61,776 bases of DNA from Terriglobales bacterium. Its GTDB lineage: Bacteria > Acidobacteriota > Terriglobia > Terriglobales > Acidobacteriaceae. Where the stretch lies: assembly GCA_035573675.1 (NCBI GenBank), contig DATMAB010000011.1, forward strand, positions 1-61,776. Reading direction: 5' to 3'. Under the pieces are notes generated by a model. It saw only the letters and a list, made by a program, of their open reading frames with translations, did no database searches and was not told where the DNA came from. This document shows, piece after piece, positions 25,203 through 32,876 of the stretch (positions are counted from its first letter, which is position 1; every line of letters starts with the position of its first letter). The position numbers and the translations under genes are program-made.

Positions 25203-26633
25203 CTAACTCACTTCCACCTTCTGCATCCACTCGGCGATTTCGACGCGCCACTTGAGCGCGGTCGTGATGGCGTCCCGCATGGCGGCGGAAGCGTCGGGCT
25301 CGCCGTGCACCAGGTAGGTGACGCCGGGCGGGCGCTTCAGGCTGGAGAGCCACTCGAGCATCTCCGGCGTGTCGGCGTGGTCGCTGAACTGCTCGAGCGC
25401 CGCCACCTGGGCGCGGATAGGGACTTCTTCCCCGAAGATGCGCACCGTCGCCGCGCCGCTCTTGATGGTGGCGCCGCGCGTGCCCGGCGCCTGGAAGCCG
25501 ACGAACAGCACCAGGTTCCGCGGGTCGGGTAGCCGCAGCGCCAGGTGATGAAGCACGCGGCCGCCCGTGACCATGCCGCTGGAGGAGACGACGATCACCG
25601 GATACCGCAGCTTGTTGATGCGCTTGGATTCTTCGGGCGTAGAAGCGAACGTGAAGCCCTCCCAGACGAGCGGCGAGCCGTAGCGGTCGATGAGCCGCCG
25701 CGTCGGCTCGGTGAATTCCTGCTGATGCTCGACGAAGATTTTCATGGCCTGGATGGCCATAGGGCTGTCGGCGAAGACGGGCAGGCGCGGGATTTCGCCC
25801 GACTCCATCATGTCCTTGAGCAGGAAAAGGAATTTCTGCGTGCGCTCGACGGCGAATGCGGGAACCACCACGCTGCCGCCGCGCCGGGCGACATCCTGGA
25901 CGAGGCGCGCCAGCTCCGGGCGCGGGTCGGTGGTGGGATGGCGGCGGTTGCCGTAGGTGGATTCGATGACCAGCACGTCGGCGCGCTCGATGTCGTCGGG
26001 GCCGGTAGAGATGACCTTGCCGGGTGCGATGTGCGTGTCGCGTACGCGGCCGACGTCGCCGCTGAACAGCAGCGTGCGCCGGCCGCCGGGCGTTTCCAGC
26101 TTTACCTCCACCATGGCCGAGCCCAGGATGTGCGCGGCGTGCAGGTAGCGGAAACTGACATCGGGTGAGAGCCGGCGCTCTTCGCCGAAGTCCACCTGCT
26201 TGAGATACGCCAGGCTGTCCAGCGCCTGCTGCTCGGTGTAGAGCGGCAGAGCAGGCGAGTGCTTCGAGGTCTTCTTCTTGTTCGCGTATTCGGCCTCCTC
26301 CTCCTGCAGATGGCCGGAGTCCGGCAGCAGCACGCCGCACAAGTCCACGGTGGGCGGCGTGGCGAAGATAGGTCCGCGAAAACCTTCCTGGATAAGGCGC
26401 GGCACCCATCCGGCGTGATCCATGTGGGCGTGGGTGAGAATGACGGCGTCGATGAGGCGCGCGGGGATGGGCGTGTCCTGCCAATTGCGCTCGCGCCACT
26501 GCTTGTGTCCTTGAAACAGGCCGCAGTCGATCAGCACCTGGAAGCCGCGCTTGCCGCCGCGGTCGGCGGTGTTGATAAGGTGCTTGGAACCGGTGACCGT
26601 GCCGGCTGCGCCGAGGAACTGGATGTAGGGCAT
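25203..26633 (-). CDS. Metallo-beta-lactamase/beta-CASP ribonuclease
   Basis: A 476-residue RNA-processing-type nuclease related to CPSF73/YSH1-like bacterial proteins. Motif 2 LTHAHMDHAGWVPRLI lies near residue 66, with AAHILGSAMVEVKLET (motif 3) and LLFSGDVGRVRD (motif 4). The beta-CASP domain has VLVIESTYGNRRHPTTDPRP and VVVPAFAVERTQKFLFLL. The C-terminal part has VVSSSGMVTGGRVLHHLALR and a final zinc-site His in YLVHGEPDASAAMRDAI. All catalytic metal ligands appear intact. In bacteria such proteins act as endo- or exoribonucleases. It is not RNase J because the C-terminal J-domain is absent. Confidence 0.9.
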   Translation of the reverse strand: MPYIQFLGAAGTVTGSKHLINTADRGGKRGFQVLIDCGLFQGHKQWRERNWQDTPIPARLIDAVILTHAHMDHAGWVPRLIQEGFRGPIFATPPTVDLCGVLLPDSGHLQEEEAEYANKKKTSKHSPALPLYTEQQALDSLAYLKQVDFGEERRLSPDVSFRYLHAAHILGSAMVEVKLETPGGRRTLLFSGDVGRVRDTHIAPGKVISTGPDDIERADVLVIESTYGNRRHPTTDPRPELARLVQDVARRGGSVVVPAFAVERTQKFLFLLKDMMESGEIPRLPVFADSPMAIQAMKIFVEHQQEFTEPTRRLIDRYGSPLVWEGFTFASTPEESKRINKLRYPVIVVSSSGMVTGGRVLHHLALRLPDPRNLVLFVGFQAPGTRGATIKSGAATVRIFGEEVPIRAQVAALEQFSDHADTPEMLEWLSSLKRPPGVTYLVHGEPDASAAMRDAITTALKWRVEIAEWMQKVEVS

Positions 26634-26638
26634 GGGCG

Positions 26639-26670
26639 AGTTCTCGGTCCTCAGTTCTCAGTTCTGGGAA
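26639..26670. repeat. Low-complexity (cagttctc) repeat
   Basis: Units gttctcggt/cctcagttctcagttctgg fill the 42-bp gap between the beta-CASP nuclease start and the stop of the peptidase-like gene. Confidence 0.5.
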
Positions 26671-26675
26671 AGCGG

Positions 26676-28418
26676 CTATGGTAGCGCAATGGCAGCCAGG
26701 TTGTTGGTGCGGTCGGATTCGGGGACGCTGGAGTCGTTCACCAGCACGTCGCGCGGCTTGGTGGGCACGGTGATGCGGATGCTGGCCTTGTCCCGCGCGG
26801 GGACGCGCAGGCGCTGGGTGGCCTCGCCGCCCTCGGCGCGCAGTGTGACCGAGACTTCCGCCGCCGCGCCGCCCAGGTTCTCCACCGTGACCGTCACGGA
26901 GTATCCGCCGCCGACGATGGGACGCGGGTAAGTCGAGACCACGCGGAAGTCGGGGAGGCCGCGGTCGCGATAGACCCAGTCGTCGAAGAACCACTCCAGA
27001 CTCCGTCCGCTTTCTTTTTCGAGCAACTGCTGGAAGTAAGCCGGCGTGCGGTCGTCCTCGGCGCGATAGGCATGCAGAGCGCGCTGCAGAGGGGCGTCGC
27101 CGAGCATCTCCCGCAGCATCCAGAACACGTACGCGGCTTTGGCGCGGTAGAAGATCTCGTCGCTGGTGGTGATGAGCGAGGGACGAGGAGCTTCAGGCGG
27201 AAGCCGGGCCAGGGCGTTCTCCATTTCCACCAGCAGGGGGAGCTGCCGTTCCAGGTATTCGAGCGCCGCGGAGCGTCGTGCTTGCTGCTCGCGGGCCAGC
27301 GCCTGGGCGAAGTGCGCAGCCCCTTCGCGGATCCACGGCCGGGGAGAATCCAGGGCGGCGTGCGCCAGCGGGTGCATCAGGGTGACTTCGAGGGACTCGC
27401 GGGAGAGCGGCTTGAGCGGCGTGAACAGCACTGAGCCGCTCTCCCACGGAACCACGTCGAGCGGAGTGGGCGGCTGCACGCGGGTGGAGGACTCGGCAGC
27501 AACCTCGGCCAGCTCAACCATCTCGAAGCGGCGGCGCGGCTGGCCGAACCACTCGAAGGCCAGCGGCTGCAAGGCCTGGGCGGCATCCACATACTGCTGC
27601 GCGAGAGTTTCGTGTCCGGGGAAGTGATAGACACGAATCACGGACTGCAGCAGCGCGCGGAAGTCGCCGGCGGCCAGGGTGGGCGGCGAAAGGCCCACGG
27701 GCTCGAACACGAAGTCGAAGCTGCGCGCCGCGGGATTTCCGCCGACGGCGCGGCCGTTGGTCACCACCTGCCAGGCATAGTAGGAAGGAACGTCGAGCGT
27801 CACCGTCAGGCGCAGGACGGACGCGGCGTGGCGCGCCTTCCAGGCGTCGAGCGAGTCGAAGAACTCCGTCGGGTCGCTCAGCGAAATGCTCTCGAGGGTC
27901 ACGGGATACCAGGCGACGTAGCCGACGCCCCGTAGGCAGGTAAAGGTAGCGCTGATGCGATCCCAGTCGTTGCGTTTGGCATCCGCTTCAGGCGCGCCCG
28001 CGCGTGTGAGCCGTGCGGCATCGAGCACCACCGTGCCTTCGTAGGCGACCTCCAGCGTGACGCTGTTCCCCGGCGCCACCTCCTGCGGCAGCGTGACCAG
28101 GACCTCCGAAAGCGACCCGGTGTGGTCGAGGTCGGAGACGTAGGGCTGCCCGACCATCGGCAGCGGCTTTCCTTCCGCCGTGACCGAGGTCCACCCGAGC
28201 GAAGAAGAGACCTGGAGCGCGACCACGCGCTGCGACGACGGGCTGTCGTTGCGCAGCGTCACGGTTCCGTTGGCGGAGAGCGCTTCCTGCGCCGGCGTGA
28301 TGCGGAGCTTCAAGTCCCAGGCGGTGATGGTGAAGGCGGCGCGGTCGAGGGCGGAAGATGGAGTCGCGAGAGAGCACAGCAAACAGAAGGCAAGTAAGGA
28401 CGGGCGCCTTTCGCGCAC
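26676..28418 (-). CDS. Secreted M1-like peptidase homologue lacking the catalytic Glu
   Basis: A 580-residue exported protein with a signal peptide (LLAFCLLCSLATPSSA). A beta-rich N-terminal half resembles the M1 aminopeptidase N-domain (ITAWDLKLRITPAQEALSA, then NGTVTLRNDS). A gluzincin-like helical part follows at about residues 300-470, and a C-terminal CARDB-like beta domain has VTVTVENLGGAAAEVSVTLR. Where M1/M61 enzymes have HExxH...E, this protein has MHPLAHAALDSPRPWIREGA. Both His residues and the downstream Glu are kept, but the catalytic Glu is Pro (codon CCG). It is therefore probably a catalytically dead or binding protein. Its operon position between rlmB and the nuclease gives no functional clue. 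Confidence 0.75.
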   Translation of the reverse strand: MRERRPSLLAFCLLCSLATPSSALDRAAFTITAWDLKLRITPAQEALSANGTVTLRNDSPSSQRVVALQVSSSLGWTSVTAEGKPLPMVGQPYVSDLDHTGSLSEVLVTLPQEVAPGNSVTLEVAYEGTVVLDAARLTRAGAPEADAKRNDWDRISATFTCLRGVGYVAWYPVTLESISLSDPTEFFDSLDAWKARHAASVLRLTVTLDVPSYYAWQVVTNGRAVGGNPAARSFDFVFEPVGLSPPTLAAGDFRALLQSVIRVYHFPGHETLAQQYVDAAQALQPLAFEWFGQPRRRFEMVELAEVAAESSTRVQPPTPLDVVPWESGSVLFTPLKPLSRESLEVTLMHPLAHAALDSPRPWIREGAAHFAQALAREQQARRSAALEYLERQLPLLVEMENALARLPPEAPRPSLITTSDEIFYRAKAAYVFWMLREMLGDAPLQRALHAYRAEDDRTPAYFQQLLEKESGRSLEWFFDDWVYRDRGLPDFRVVSTYPRPIVGGGYSVTVTVENLGGAAAEVSVTLRAEGGEATQRLRVPARDKASIRITVPTKPRDVLVNDSSVPESDRTNNLAAIALP

Positions 28419-28436
28419 CGGCGCGAATCGGCGCGC

Positions 28437-28484
28437 CCAGATCCTTCGCTCGGCGAAAAGCAGTAGCGCCTCGCTCAGGATGAC
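28437..28484. repeat. TCATCCTGAGCGA-type repeat, reversed, overlapping the rlmB stop
   Basis: On the minus strand it reads gtcatcctgagcgaggcgct, a short spacer, then gccgagcgaaggatctgg. The first bases form the last codons and stop (tca tcc tga) of rlmB. Confidence 0.65.
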
Positions 28485-29221
28485 ACCTCCGGTTGGTTGA
28501 GCCGGCGTTGGCGGACGAGTTCGTACATGACCACGGCAGCGGCGACGGAGACATTCAGCGAGGGCACCTTGCCCAGCATGGGAATGGAGACCAGGAAGTC
28601 ACAGCGGCGGCGGATCTGCTCGTGCATGCCCTTGCCTTCGGCGCCGAGCACCAGCGCGCAGTCCATGTTGTAGTCGAGCGATTCGTAGGACTGTGGGGCG
28701 CGCTCGTCGAGGCCGACGATCCACACATTGCGTGCCTTTAATTCCTCGAGCGCACGGCCCAGGTTGGTGACGCGCGCGATGGGCAGGTGCTCGCTGGCGC
28801 CGGCGGAAACCTTGGCCACCGTGGCGGTAACCCCCACGGCACGGCGCTCGGGAATGAGGACGCCGTCGGCGCCGGCGGCATCAGCCGTACGTAGGATGGC
28901 ACCCAGGTTGTGCGGGTCTTCGATGCCGTCGAGCACCAGGACGAAAGCGTGATGTCCGCGGCGATGGGCCAGGATGGCCTCCGGGGCGTCATAGCGCCGC
29001 GCCGCCGCCACCGCCACCACGCCCTGGTGCGCGCCGCCGTGCGTCATGCGGTCAAGCTGGTGGCGCGGCAGGAAGCGCACCGGGACCTGCAGCGCACGGC
29101 ATTCCGCAATCAGCTTCTCGACGCGAGCATCGTTGCGCCCGGAGACCGCGACGTACTCGAATGCGCGGCCGCGGGCCTTCAGGGCCTCAGTCACGGCATG
29201 GATGCCGAAGATGATCTCCAT
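28475..29221 (-). CDS. rlmB: 23S rRNA (guanosine-2'-O)-methyltransferase RlmB (SpoU family)
   Basis: SPOUT-class methyltransferase that methylates the ribose of a 23S rRNA guanosine (G2251 in E. coli numbering). The 248-residue protein has an N-terminal substrate-binding domain (IFGIHAVTEALKARGRAFEY). It has motif 1 LDGIEDPHNLGAILRTADAA at about residue 108, motif 2 LVLGAEGKGMHEQIRRRCD, and motif 3 VSIPMLGKVPSLNVSVAAAV, all intact. The start at 29221 excludes an upstream reading through low-complexity repeats. The final residues VSS and the stop codon are supplied by a dispersed repeat, so the C terminus has been remodelled. Related TrmH-type enzymes are an alternative. Confidence 0.92.
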   Translation of the reverse strand: MEIIFGIHAVTEALKARGRAFEYVAVSGRNDARVEKLIAECRALQVPVRFLPRHQLDRMTHGGAHQGVVAVAAARRYDAPEAILAHRRGHHAFVLVLDGIEDPHNLGAILRTADAAGADGVLIPERRAVGVTATVAKVSAGASEHLPIARVTNLGRALEELKARNVWIVGLDERAPQSYESLDYNMDCALVLGAEGKGMHEQIRRRCDFLVSIPMLGKVPSLNVSVAAAVVMYELVRQRRLNQPEVSS

Positions 29222-29249
29222 CAGGATGAGTGTAGAGGATGCCCTGGGC

Positions 29250-29345
29250 GATTGAGTAATTGGGAAATTTGGCGATTGGGAAATTGCGCACCACCGGCAA
29301 CGCGCCAAACAATTTGCACACTACCAAATCGCCCAATCACTCAAT
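29250..29345. repeat. Low-complexity (aattgggaaatttgg) repeat tract
   Basis: Two clusters. The first is gattgagtaattgggaaatt continuing tggcgattgggaaattg. The second is its approximate reverse complement, aatttgcacactaccaaatc continuing gcccaatcactcaattcaag. Together they make a long imperfect inverted repeat between rlmB and the PAP2 gene. Confidence 0.65.
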
Positions 29346-30230
29346 TCAAGATGAGCCGCCGCCACCCCTGCCGCCGCAGCAGCATCGCAATGACGCCTCC
29401 GCCAGCAATGCGATCAGGATGCCGCCCACGATATCGGAAACATAGTGGTAGCGGTCATACACAGCCCCGATGCAAAGCAGCACCACCAGCGGCGCAAGCG
29501 CCACGCCCAGGCGCGGAGCGTAGCGCCAGGCATAAATCAACGCGACTACGGCGGCGGCCACGTGCGAGCTGGGAAAGGCGTTGCCGTGCACGCCTCCGTG
29601 CTTCTGGATGAGGTTGACCAGGAAATGAAATGGGCCACCCTCGAGGGGTACGGTGTGCAGATGACGGAGCGTGTGCGCCGGGCCCTCGGTGGGGAAGCCG
29701 AGGAAGAACAGGTAGCACAGCATGTAGCTCACGACGCTGGCGGACATGGCGCGCCGGAAAGCCGGCATGTCGCGGCGATGGTAGAGCACGCCGCCGACGA
29801 TCATCAGCAGCAGGAAGTAGGAGAAATATCCCACCTCCAGGACCTCCGTCAGCCAGGGCGTGGCGAACTGCCCCAGCCAGACAGTGGGAGGAACGGGAAA
29901 AAGCCAGGCCTCCAGATCAAGCAGATATCGGTCCTGCCAGGAATCCACGAACAGGAAGGAGAGGCGGGCCACTTCTTCGAAGCACACAATGAACATCAGC
30001 AGCGGGTACCAGTGGTGCAGGAACCGCCACAGGCGTGAGCGGGACGCGCCCGCCACCAGCCCTGCGATGACCAGCACGCAGGCAACGTGGACCGCCAGAA
30101 ACGCGGGCCAGGCCGAAACGCGGTGGCGCAGCAGCAAAATAATCAGCCCCAGTCCGCTGTACCAGGCAAAGTAGAGGCGGTCGACGAAGTTCGTCCGCTG
30201 CCACCAGGAAGCTGAGAAATCGTTCGCCAT
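29346..30230 (-). CDS. PAP2-family membrane phosphatase
   Basis: A 294-residue integral membrane protein with about six hydrophobic segments and the acid-phosphatase signature in the C-terminal half. That signature is GNAFPSSHVAAAVVALIYAW (PSSH in place of the more common PSGH) followed by YDRYHYVSDIVGGILIALLA (HxxSDxxGG). An earlier KxxxxxxRP-like box is not obvious; GFPTEGPAHTLRHL occupies that place. Such proteins dephosphorylate lipid phosphates (undecaprenyl or phosphatidic acid) or act as inositol-phosphoceramide-synthase-like transferases, and the TEGP pattern is reminiscent of the latter branch. Substrate unknown. The C terminus ends in a Cys/Gly-rich tail. Confidence 0.82.
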   Translation of the reverse strand: MANDFSASWWQRTNFVDRLYFAWYSGLGLIILLLRHRVSAWPAFLAVHVACVLVIAGLVAGASRSRLWRFLHHWYPLLMFIVCFEEVARLSFLFVDSWQDRYLLDLEAWLFPVPPTVWLGQFATPWLTEVLEVGYFSYFLLLMIVGGVLYHRRDMPAFRRAMSASVVSYMLCYLFFLGFPTEGPAHTLRHLHTVPLEGGPFHFLVNLIQKHGGVHGNAFPSSHVAAAVVALIYAWRYAPRLGVALAPLVVLLCIGAVYDRYHYVSDIVGGILIALLAEASLRCCCGGRGGGGSS

Positions 30231-30315
30231 TGGGGAGAATCGGATTGTACCGGGGGTCGTCGCTCCGCCGGGCTGACCCCGGGCCGGTGCTAGACTGGAA
30301 GTTTCAGAGGGCGAT

Positions 30316-31497
30316 GTGGAATCCGTCTATCTCCTCTCGGCGGTGCGCACGGCGATCGGAAAGTTCGGCGGGTCGCTGGCAACCAAGTCCGCGGCTGACA
30401 TGGGCGCAGTCGCAGCCCGGGCGGCACTGGAGCGCGCTGGAGTCCAAGCCGATCAGGTGGACGAGACCATCTTCGGCAACGCCCGCCAGGCGGGCGGCGG
30501 TCCGAACGTGGCGCGGCAAATCTCCATCCGGGCCGGCCTGCCGCAGGAAGTTCCCGCCTTCACCGTGAACCAGGCCTGCGCCTCCGGCATGAAGTCGGTG
30601 GCGCTGGCGTTCGAAGAAATCAGGGCCGGAAACCTGGAATGCGTGCTCACGGGGGGCACGGAATCCATGTCACGCCTTCCCTACTATCTGGATGGCGCGC
30701 GCTGGGGCTACCGGCTGGGACATCAGGAACTGGTGGACGGCATGTACCGCGACGGTTTTTTCTGCCCCATGGCCAGGATGGTGATGGGCGAAACCGCCGA
30801 AGTGCTGGCCGAGCAGTACAAGATTCCGCGCGAAGAACAGGACCAGTACGCGCTGCGGTCGCAGCAGCGCGCGCAGGCGGCCATCGAGGCGGGGCGGTTC
30901 GCTTCGGAGATCGTTGGCGTCGAGCTCGAAGGCAAGAAAGGCCCGCAGACCTTTGCGCGCGACGAGCATCCCTTCCTGGGCGCGACGCTGGAGAAGATGG
31001 CCAAACTGCCGCCGGTGTTCTCGAAGACCGGCACCATCACCGCGGGGAACTCGTCCGGAATTACCGATGGAGCCGCCGCATTGGTGGTAGCGGGCGAATC
31101 GTTCGTGAAGCGGCACAACCTCAAGCCTCTGGCACGGGTGATGGCGGCAACCAGTGCCGGCGTCGATCCGCGCCTCATGGGCATCGGGCCGGTGCCGGCG
31201 CTGCGCAAGATGAAGGAAAAGTTCGGGCTGGATTACGCCGCGTTCGACCTCCTCGAGCTGAACGAAGCCTTTGCGGCGCAGGTACTGGCCTGCGACCGCG
31301 AACTGCACTTCGACCCGGAGAAACTGAACGTGAACGGCGGGGCCATCGCGCTGGGACATCCCATCGGGTGCACGGGCGCGCGCATCACGGTGACGCTGTT
31401 GCACGAGATGCTGCGCCGTAAAGCGAAGCGAGGCATGGCGACGCTCTGCGTCTCCGGCGGCATGGGCATGGCGCTGGCGCTGGAGAACGTGGTCTGA
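30316..31497 (+). CDS. Acetyl-CoA acetyltransferase (thiolase II)
   Basis: A 393-residue thiolase that condenses two acetyl-CoA to acetoacetyl-CoA, or runs in reverse. Catalytic residues are visible: the acyl-accepting Cys88 in [14 protein letters not shown], the activating His348 in [13 protein letters not shown], and the second Cys378 in [24 protein letters not shown] and [12 protein letters not shown] are also present. The start is GTG 30316 ([20 protein letters not shown] after initiation), matching the usual thiolase N terminus. No fatty-acid or PHB genes are adjacent, so the pathway is uncertain. It diverges from the PAP2 gene with an 85-bp gap. Confidence 0.95.
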   Translation: MESVYLLSAVRTAIGKFGGSLATKSAADMGAVAARAALERAGVQADQVDETIFGNARQAGGGPNVARQISIRAGLPQEVPAFTVNQACASGMKSVALAFEEIRAGNLECVLTGGTESMSRLPYYLDGARWGYRLGHQELVDGMYRDGFFCPMARMVMGETAEVLAEQYKIPREEQDQYALRSQQRAQAAIEAGRFASEIVGVELEGKKGPQTFARDEHPFLGATLEKMAKLPPVFSKTGTITAGNSSGITDGAAALVVAGESFVKRHNLKPLARVMAATSAGVDPRLMGIGPVPALRKMKEKFGLDYAAFDLLELNEAFAAQVLACDRELHFDPEKLNVNGGAIALGHPIGCTGARITVTLLHEMLRRKAKRGMATLCVSGGMGMALALENVV

Positions 31498-31538
31498 AAC
31501 CGAACGGCTTCAAGCGGTAAACTCCCTCGGCGCCGCGT

Positions 31539-31568
31539 TTGACGCTGCCAAACCGGCGTTCTTATACT
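31539..31568 (+). promoter_or_regulatory. Promoter of the LytTR regulator gene
   Basis: TTGACG (31539-31544), an 18-bp spacer, then TATACT (31563-31568). Transcription would start near 31575. The short leader contains a small hairpin (ttgaga...tctcaa) and no recognisable ribosome-binding site. Confidence 0.65.
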
Positions 31569-31603
31569 CGTTGAGACGTTTTTCTCAAAGCATCCGATAG
31601 CCC

Positions 31604-32374
31604 ATGCCGCTTTCCGCACTCATCGTGGACGACGAACAGCTCGCGCGCGACGAGCTGGCCTACCTGCTGAAGTCGGTGGGTGACGTCGAAGTCGTGGCCC
31701 AGGGCAAGAACGGCCTGGAGGCGGTGAACCTGATCAAGGAGCACACGCCCGACCTGGTCTTCCTGGATGTGCAAATGCCCGGCCTGGACGGCTTCGGCGT
31801 GATCAAGAAGCTGCTGGACCGGCGGTTGCCGTTGCCGCAGATCGTCTTTGCCACCGCCTACGACCAGTATGCCGTCAAGGCTTTCGAAGTGAATGCGGTC
31901 GACTACCTGCTGAAGCCCTTCGACAAGAAGCGGGTGACGCAGTCCGTACAGAAGGCCAGGCGTTTGCGCGAGTCGGCGGGCGCCCCGGCTGAACGTCTGG
32001 ACGCCCTGGTGAAAATGCTCGAAGGCCAGAAGCCGCAGCCTAACCGCATCCTGATCAAAGCTGCAGGCCGCCTGTTCCTGGTGGATCAGAAGGACATCTG
32101 CTACGCCTCCATCGAAGATGGCGTGATCACGGTGGTGACCTCGGCCGCCGAAGGCCAGTCGAACTGTCGCACCCTGGAAGAACTGCTCTCTTCGCTCGAC
32201 GCCAACATGTTCTGGCGCGCGCACCGCTCCTACGTGGTGAACATCAACCGCATCCGGGAAGTGGTGCCCTGGTTCAAGAGCAGCTACCAGCTCCGTATGG
32301 ACGACAAGAAACAGTCGGAGATCCCGGTGAGCCGCGCTCAAACCAAGCGCCTGCGGGAACTGTTCCGGCTGTAG
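31604..32374 (+). CDS. LytTR-family response regulator
   Basis: A 256-residue two-component regulator. The N-terminal receiver domain (residues 1-120) has the acidic pocket IVDDE, the phospho-acceptor Asp in [13 protein letters not shown] at about residue 54, the Thr-equivalent region [13 protein letters not shown], and the Lys in YLLKPFDK. The C-terminal LytTR DNA-binding domain (about residues 150-254) has [14 protein letters not shown] and the typical [20 protein letters not shown]. No histidine kinase is adjacent, so it is an orphan here. LytTR regulators usually bind paired 9-10-bp repeats. It has its own promoter. Confidence 0.94.
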   Translation: MPLSALIVDDEQLARDELAYLLKSVGDVEVVAQGKNGLEAVNLIKEHTPDLVFLDVQMPGLDGFGVIKKLLDRRLPLPQIVFATAYDQYAVKAFEVNAVDYLLKPFDKKRVTQSVQKARRLRESAGAPAERLDALVKMLEGQKPQPNRILIKAAGRLFLVDQKDICYASIEDGVITVVTSAAEGQSNCRTLEELLSSLDANMFWRAHRSYVVNINRIREVVPWFKSSYQLRMDDKKQSEIPVSRAQTKRLRELFRL

Positions 32375-32381
32375 CGATTTC

Positions 32382-32402
32382 GCCGCGGATGGACGCGGAT
32401 TC
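32382..32402. repeat. CCGCGGAT-type dispersed repeat
   Basis: gccgcggatggacgcggatt, immediately after the LytTR regulator stop codon. Confidence 0.5.
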
Positions 32403-32465
32403 GCTTCCTTCATACCTCGATCCAGCGAGTGATTCTCTCCGCGATGGACGCCACGGTTTCGGGCT

Positions 32466-32471
32466 TATAAT
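32466..32471 (+). promoter_or_regulatory. Possible -10 box just before purS
   Basis: A perfect TATAAT ends 11 bp before the purS ATG. A matching -35 is weak (tggacg at 32445-32450, 15-bp spacing). If used, the transcript would be nearly leaderless. Confidence 0.35.
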
Positions 32472-32482
32472 CGGACAGACTC

Positions 32483-32728
32483 ATGAAGGCCTACGTGTAC
32501 GTTTCGCTGAAGAAGACGGTGCTCGACCCCCAGGGCAAGACCATCCATGGCGCGCTGAAGAAGATGGGATACAAGGGAGTGGGCGACGTCCGCCAGGGGA
32601 AGTTCTTTGAGATTGCCCTCGACGGCGGACTGACGAAAGACGCGGCGCAGGCCGAGGTGGAGCGCATGGCGCGCGAGGTGCTGACCAACCCAGTGATCGA
32701 GGAGTTCAGTTACAGGATTGAAGACTAA
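32483..32728 (+). CDS. purS: Phosphoribosylformylglycinamidine synthase subunit PurS
   Basis: Small subunit of the three-part FGAM synthase (PurS, PurQ, PurL) of purine biosynthesis, which bridges the amidotransferase and the synthetase. The 81-residue protein has the family pattern KAYVYVSLKKTVLDPQGKTI, then GYKGVGDVRQGKFFEIALDG and REVLTNPVIEEFSYRIED. Length is normal. purQ and purL are not next to it, which differs from the common purSQL cluster, so they must lie elsewhere. The ATG lies only 11 bp after a TATAAT box, suggesting a very short or absent leader. It is followed by repeats and glmS. Confidence 0.94.
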   Translation: MKAYVYVSLKKTVLDPQGKTIHGALKKMGYKGVGDVRQGKFFEIALDGGLTKDAAQAEVERMAREVLTNPVIEEFSYRIED

Positions 32729-32735
32729 GACTCTG

Positions 32736-32766
32736 GCCGCGGATTCACGCGGAGGAACGCGGATAA
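32736..32766. repeat. CCGCGGAT-type dispersed repeat, clear copy
   Basis: gccgcggattcacgcggagg followed by aacgcggataa, 8 bp after the purS stop. By eye it is nearly identical to the copy at 8848-8880. Confidence 0.6.
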
Positions 32767-32836
32767 ACTGGGTCGCTCGAGCGGCCCTTGCATCCAAGGC
32801 TCTTGGACTTCCCCGCGACGCTGGCGCTTTCCAGCG

Positions 32837-32870
32837 ACCAACGGGCAACAGGCAACCGGCAACTGGGAAC
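32837..32870. repeat. Low-complexity (ggcaac) repeat abutting glmS
   Basis: Units gaccaac/gggcaac/aggcaac/cggcaac/tgggaac end 6 bp before the glmS ATG, so the repeat occupies the ribosome-binding region. Confidence 0.6.
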
Positions 32871-32876
32871 TGACTT

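Noticed and set aside
25102-26994. 630-residue minus-strand frame overlapping the beta-CASP nuclease
   Set aside because: It is in another frame of the nuclease gene, is Arg/Pro/His-rich and has no motif; the nuclease frame carries all metal ligands.
32871-32876. glmS ribozyme upstream of glmS
   Set aside because: The leader is short and filled with a ggcaac repeat; no ribozyme core could be recognised.
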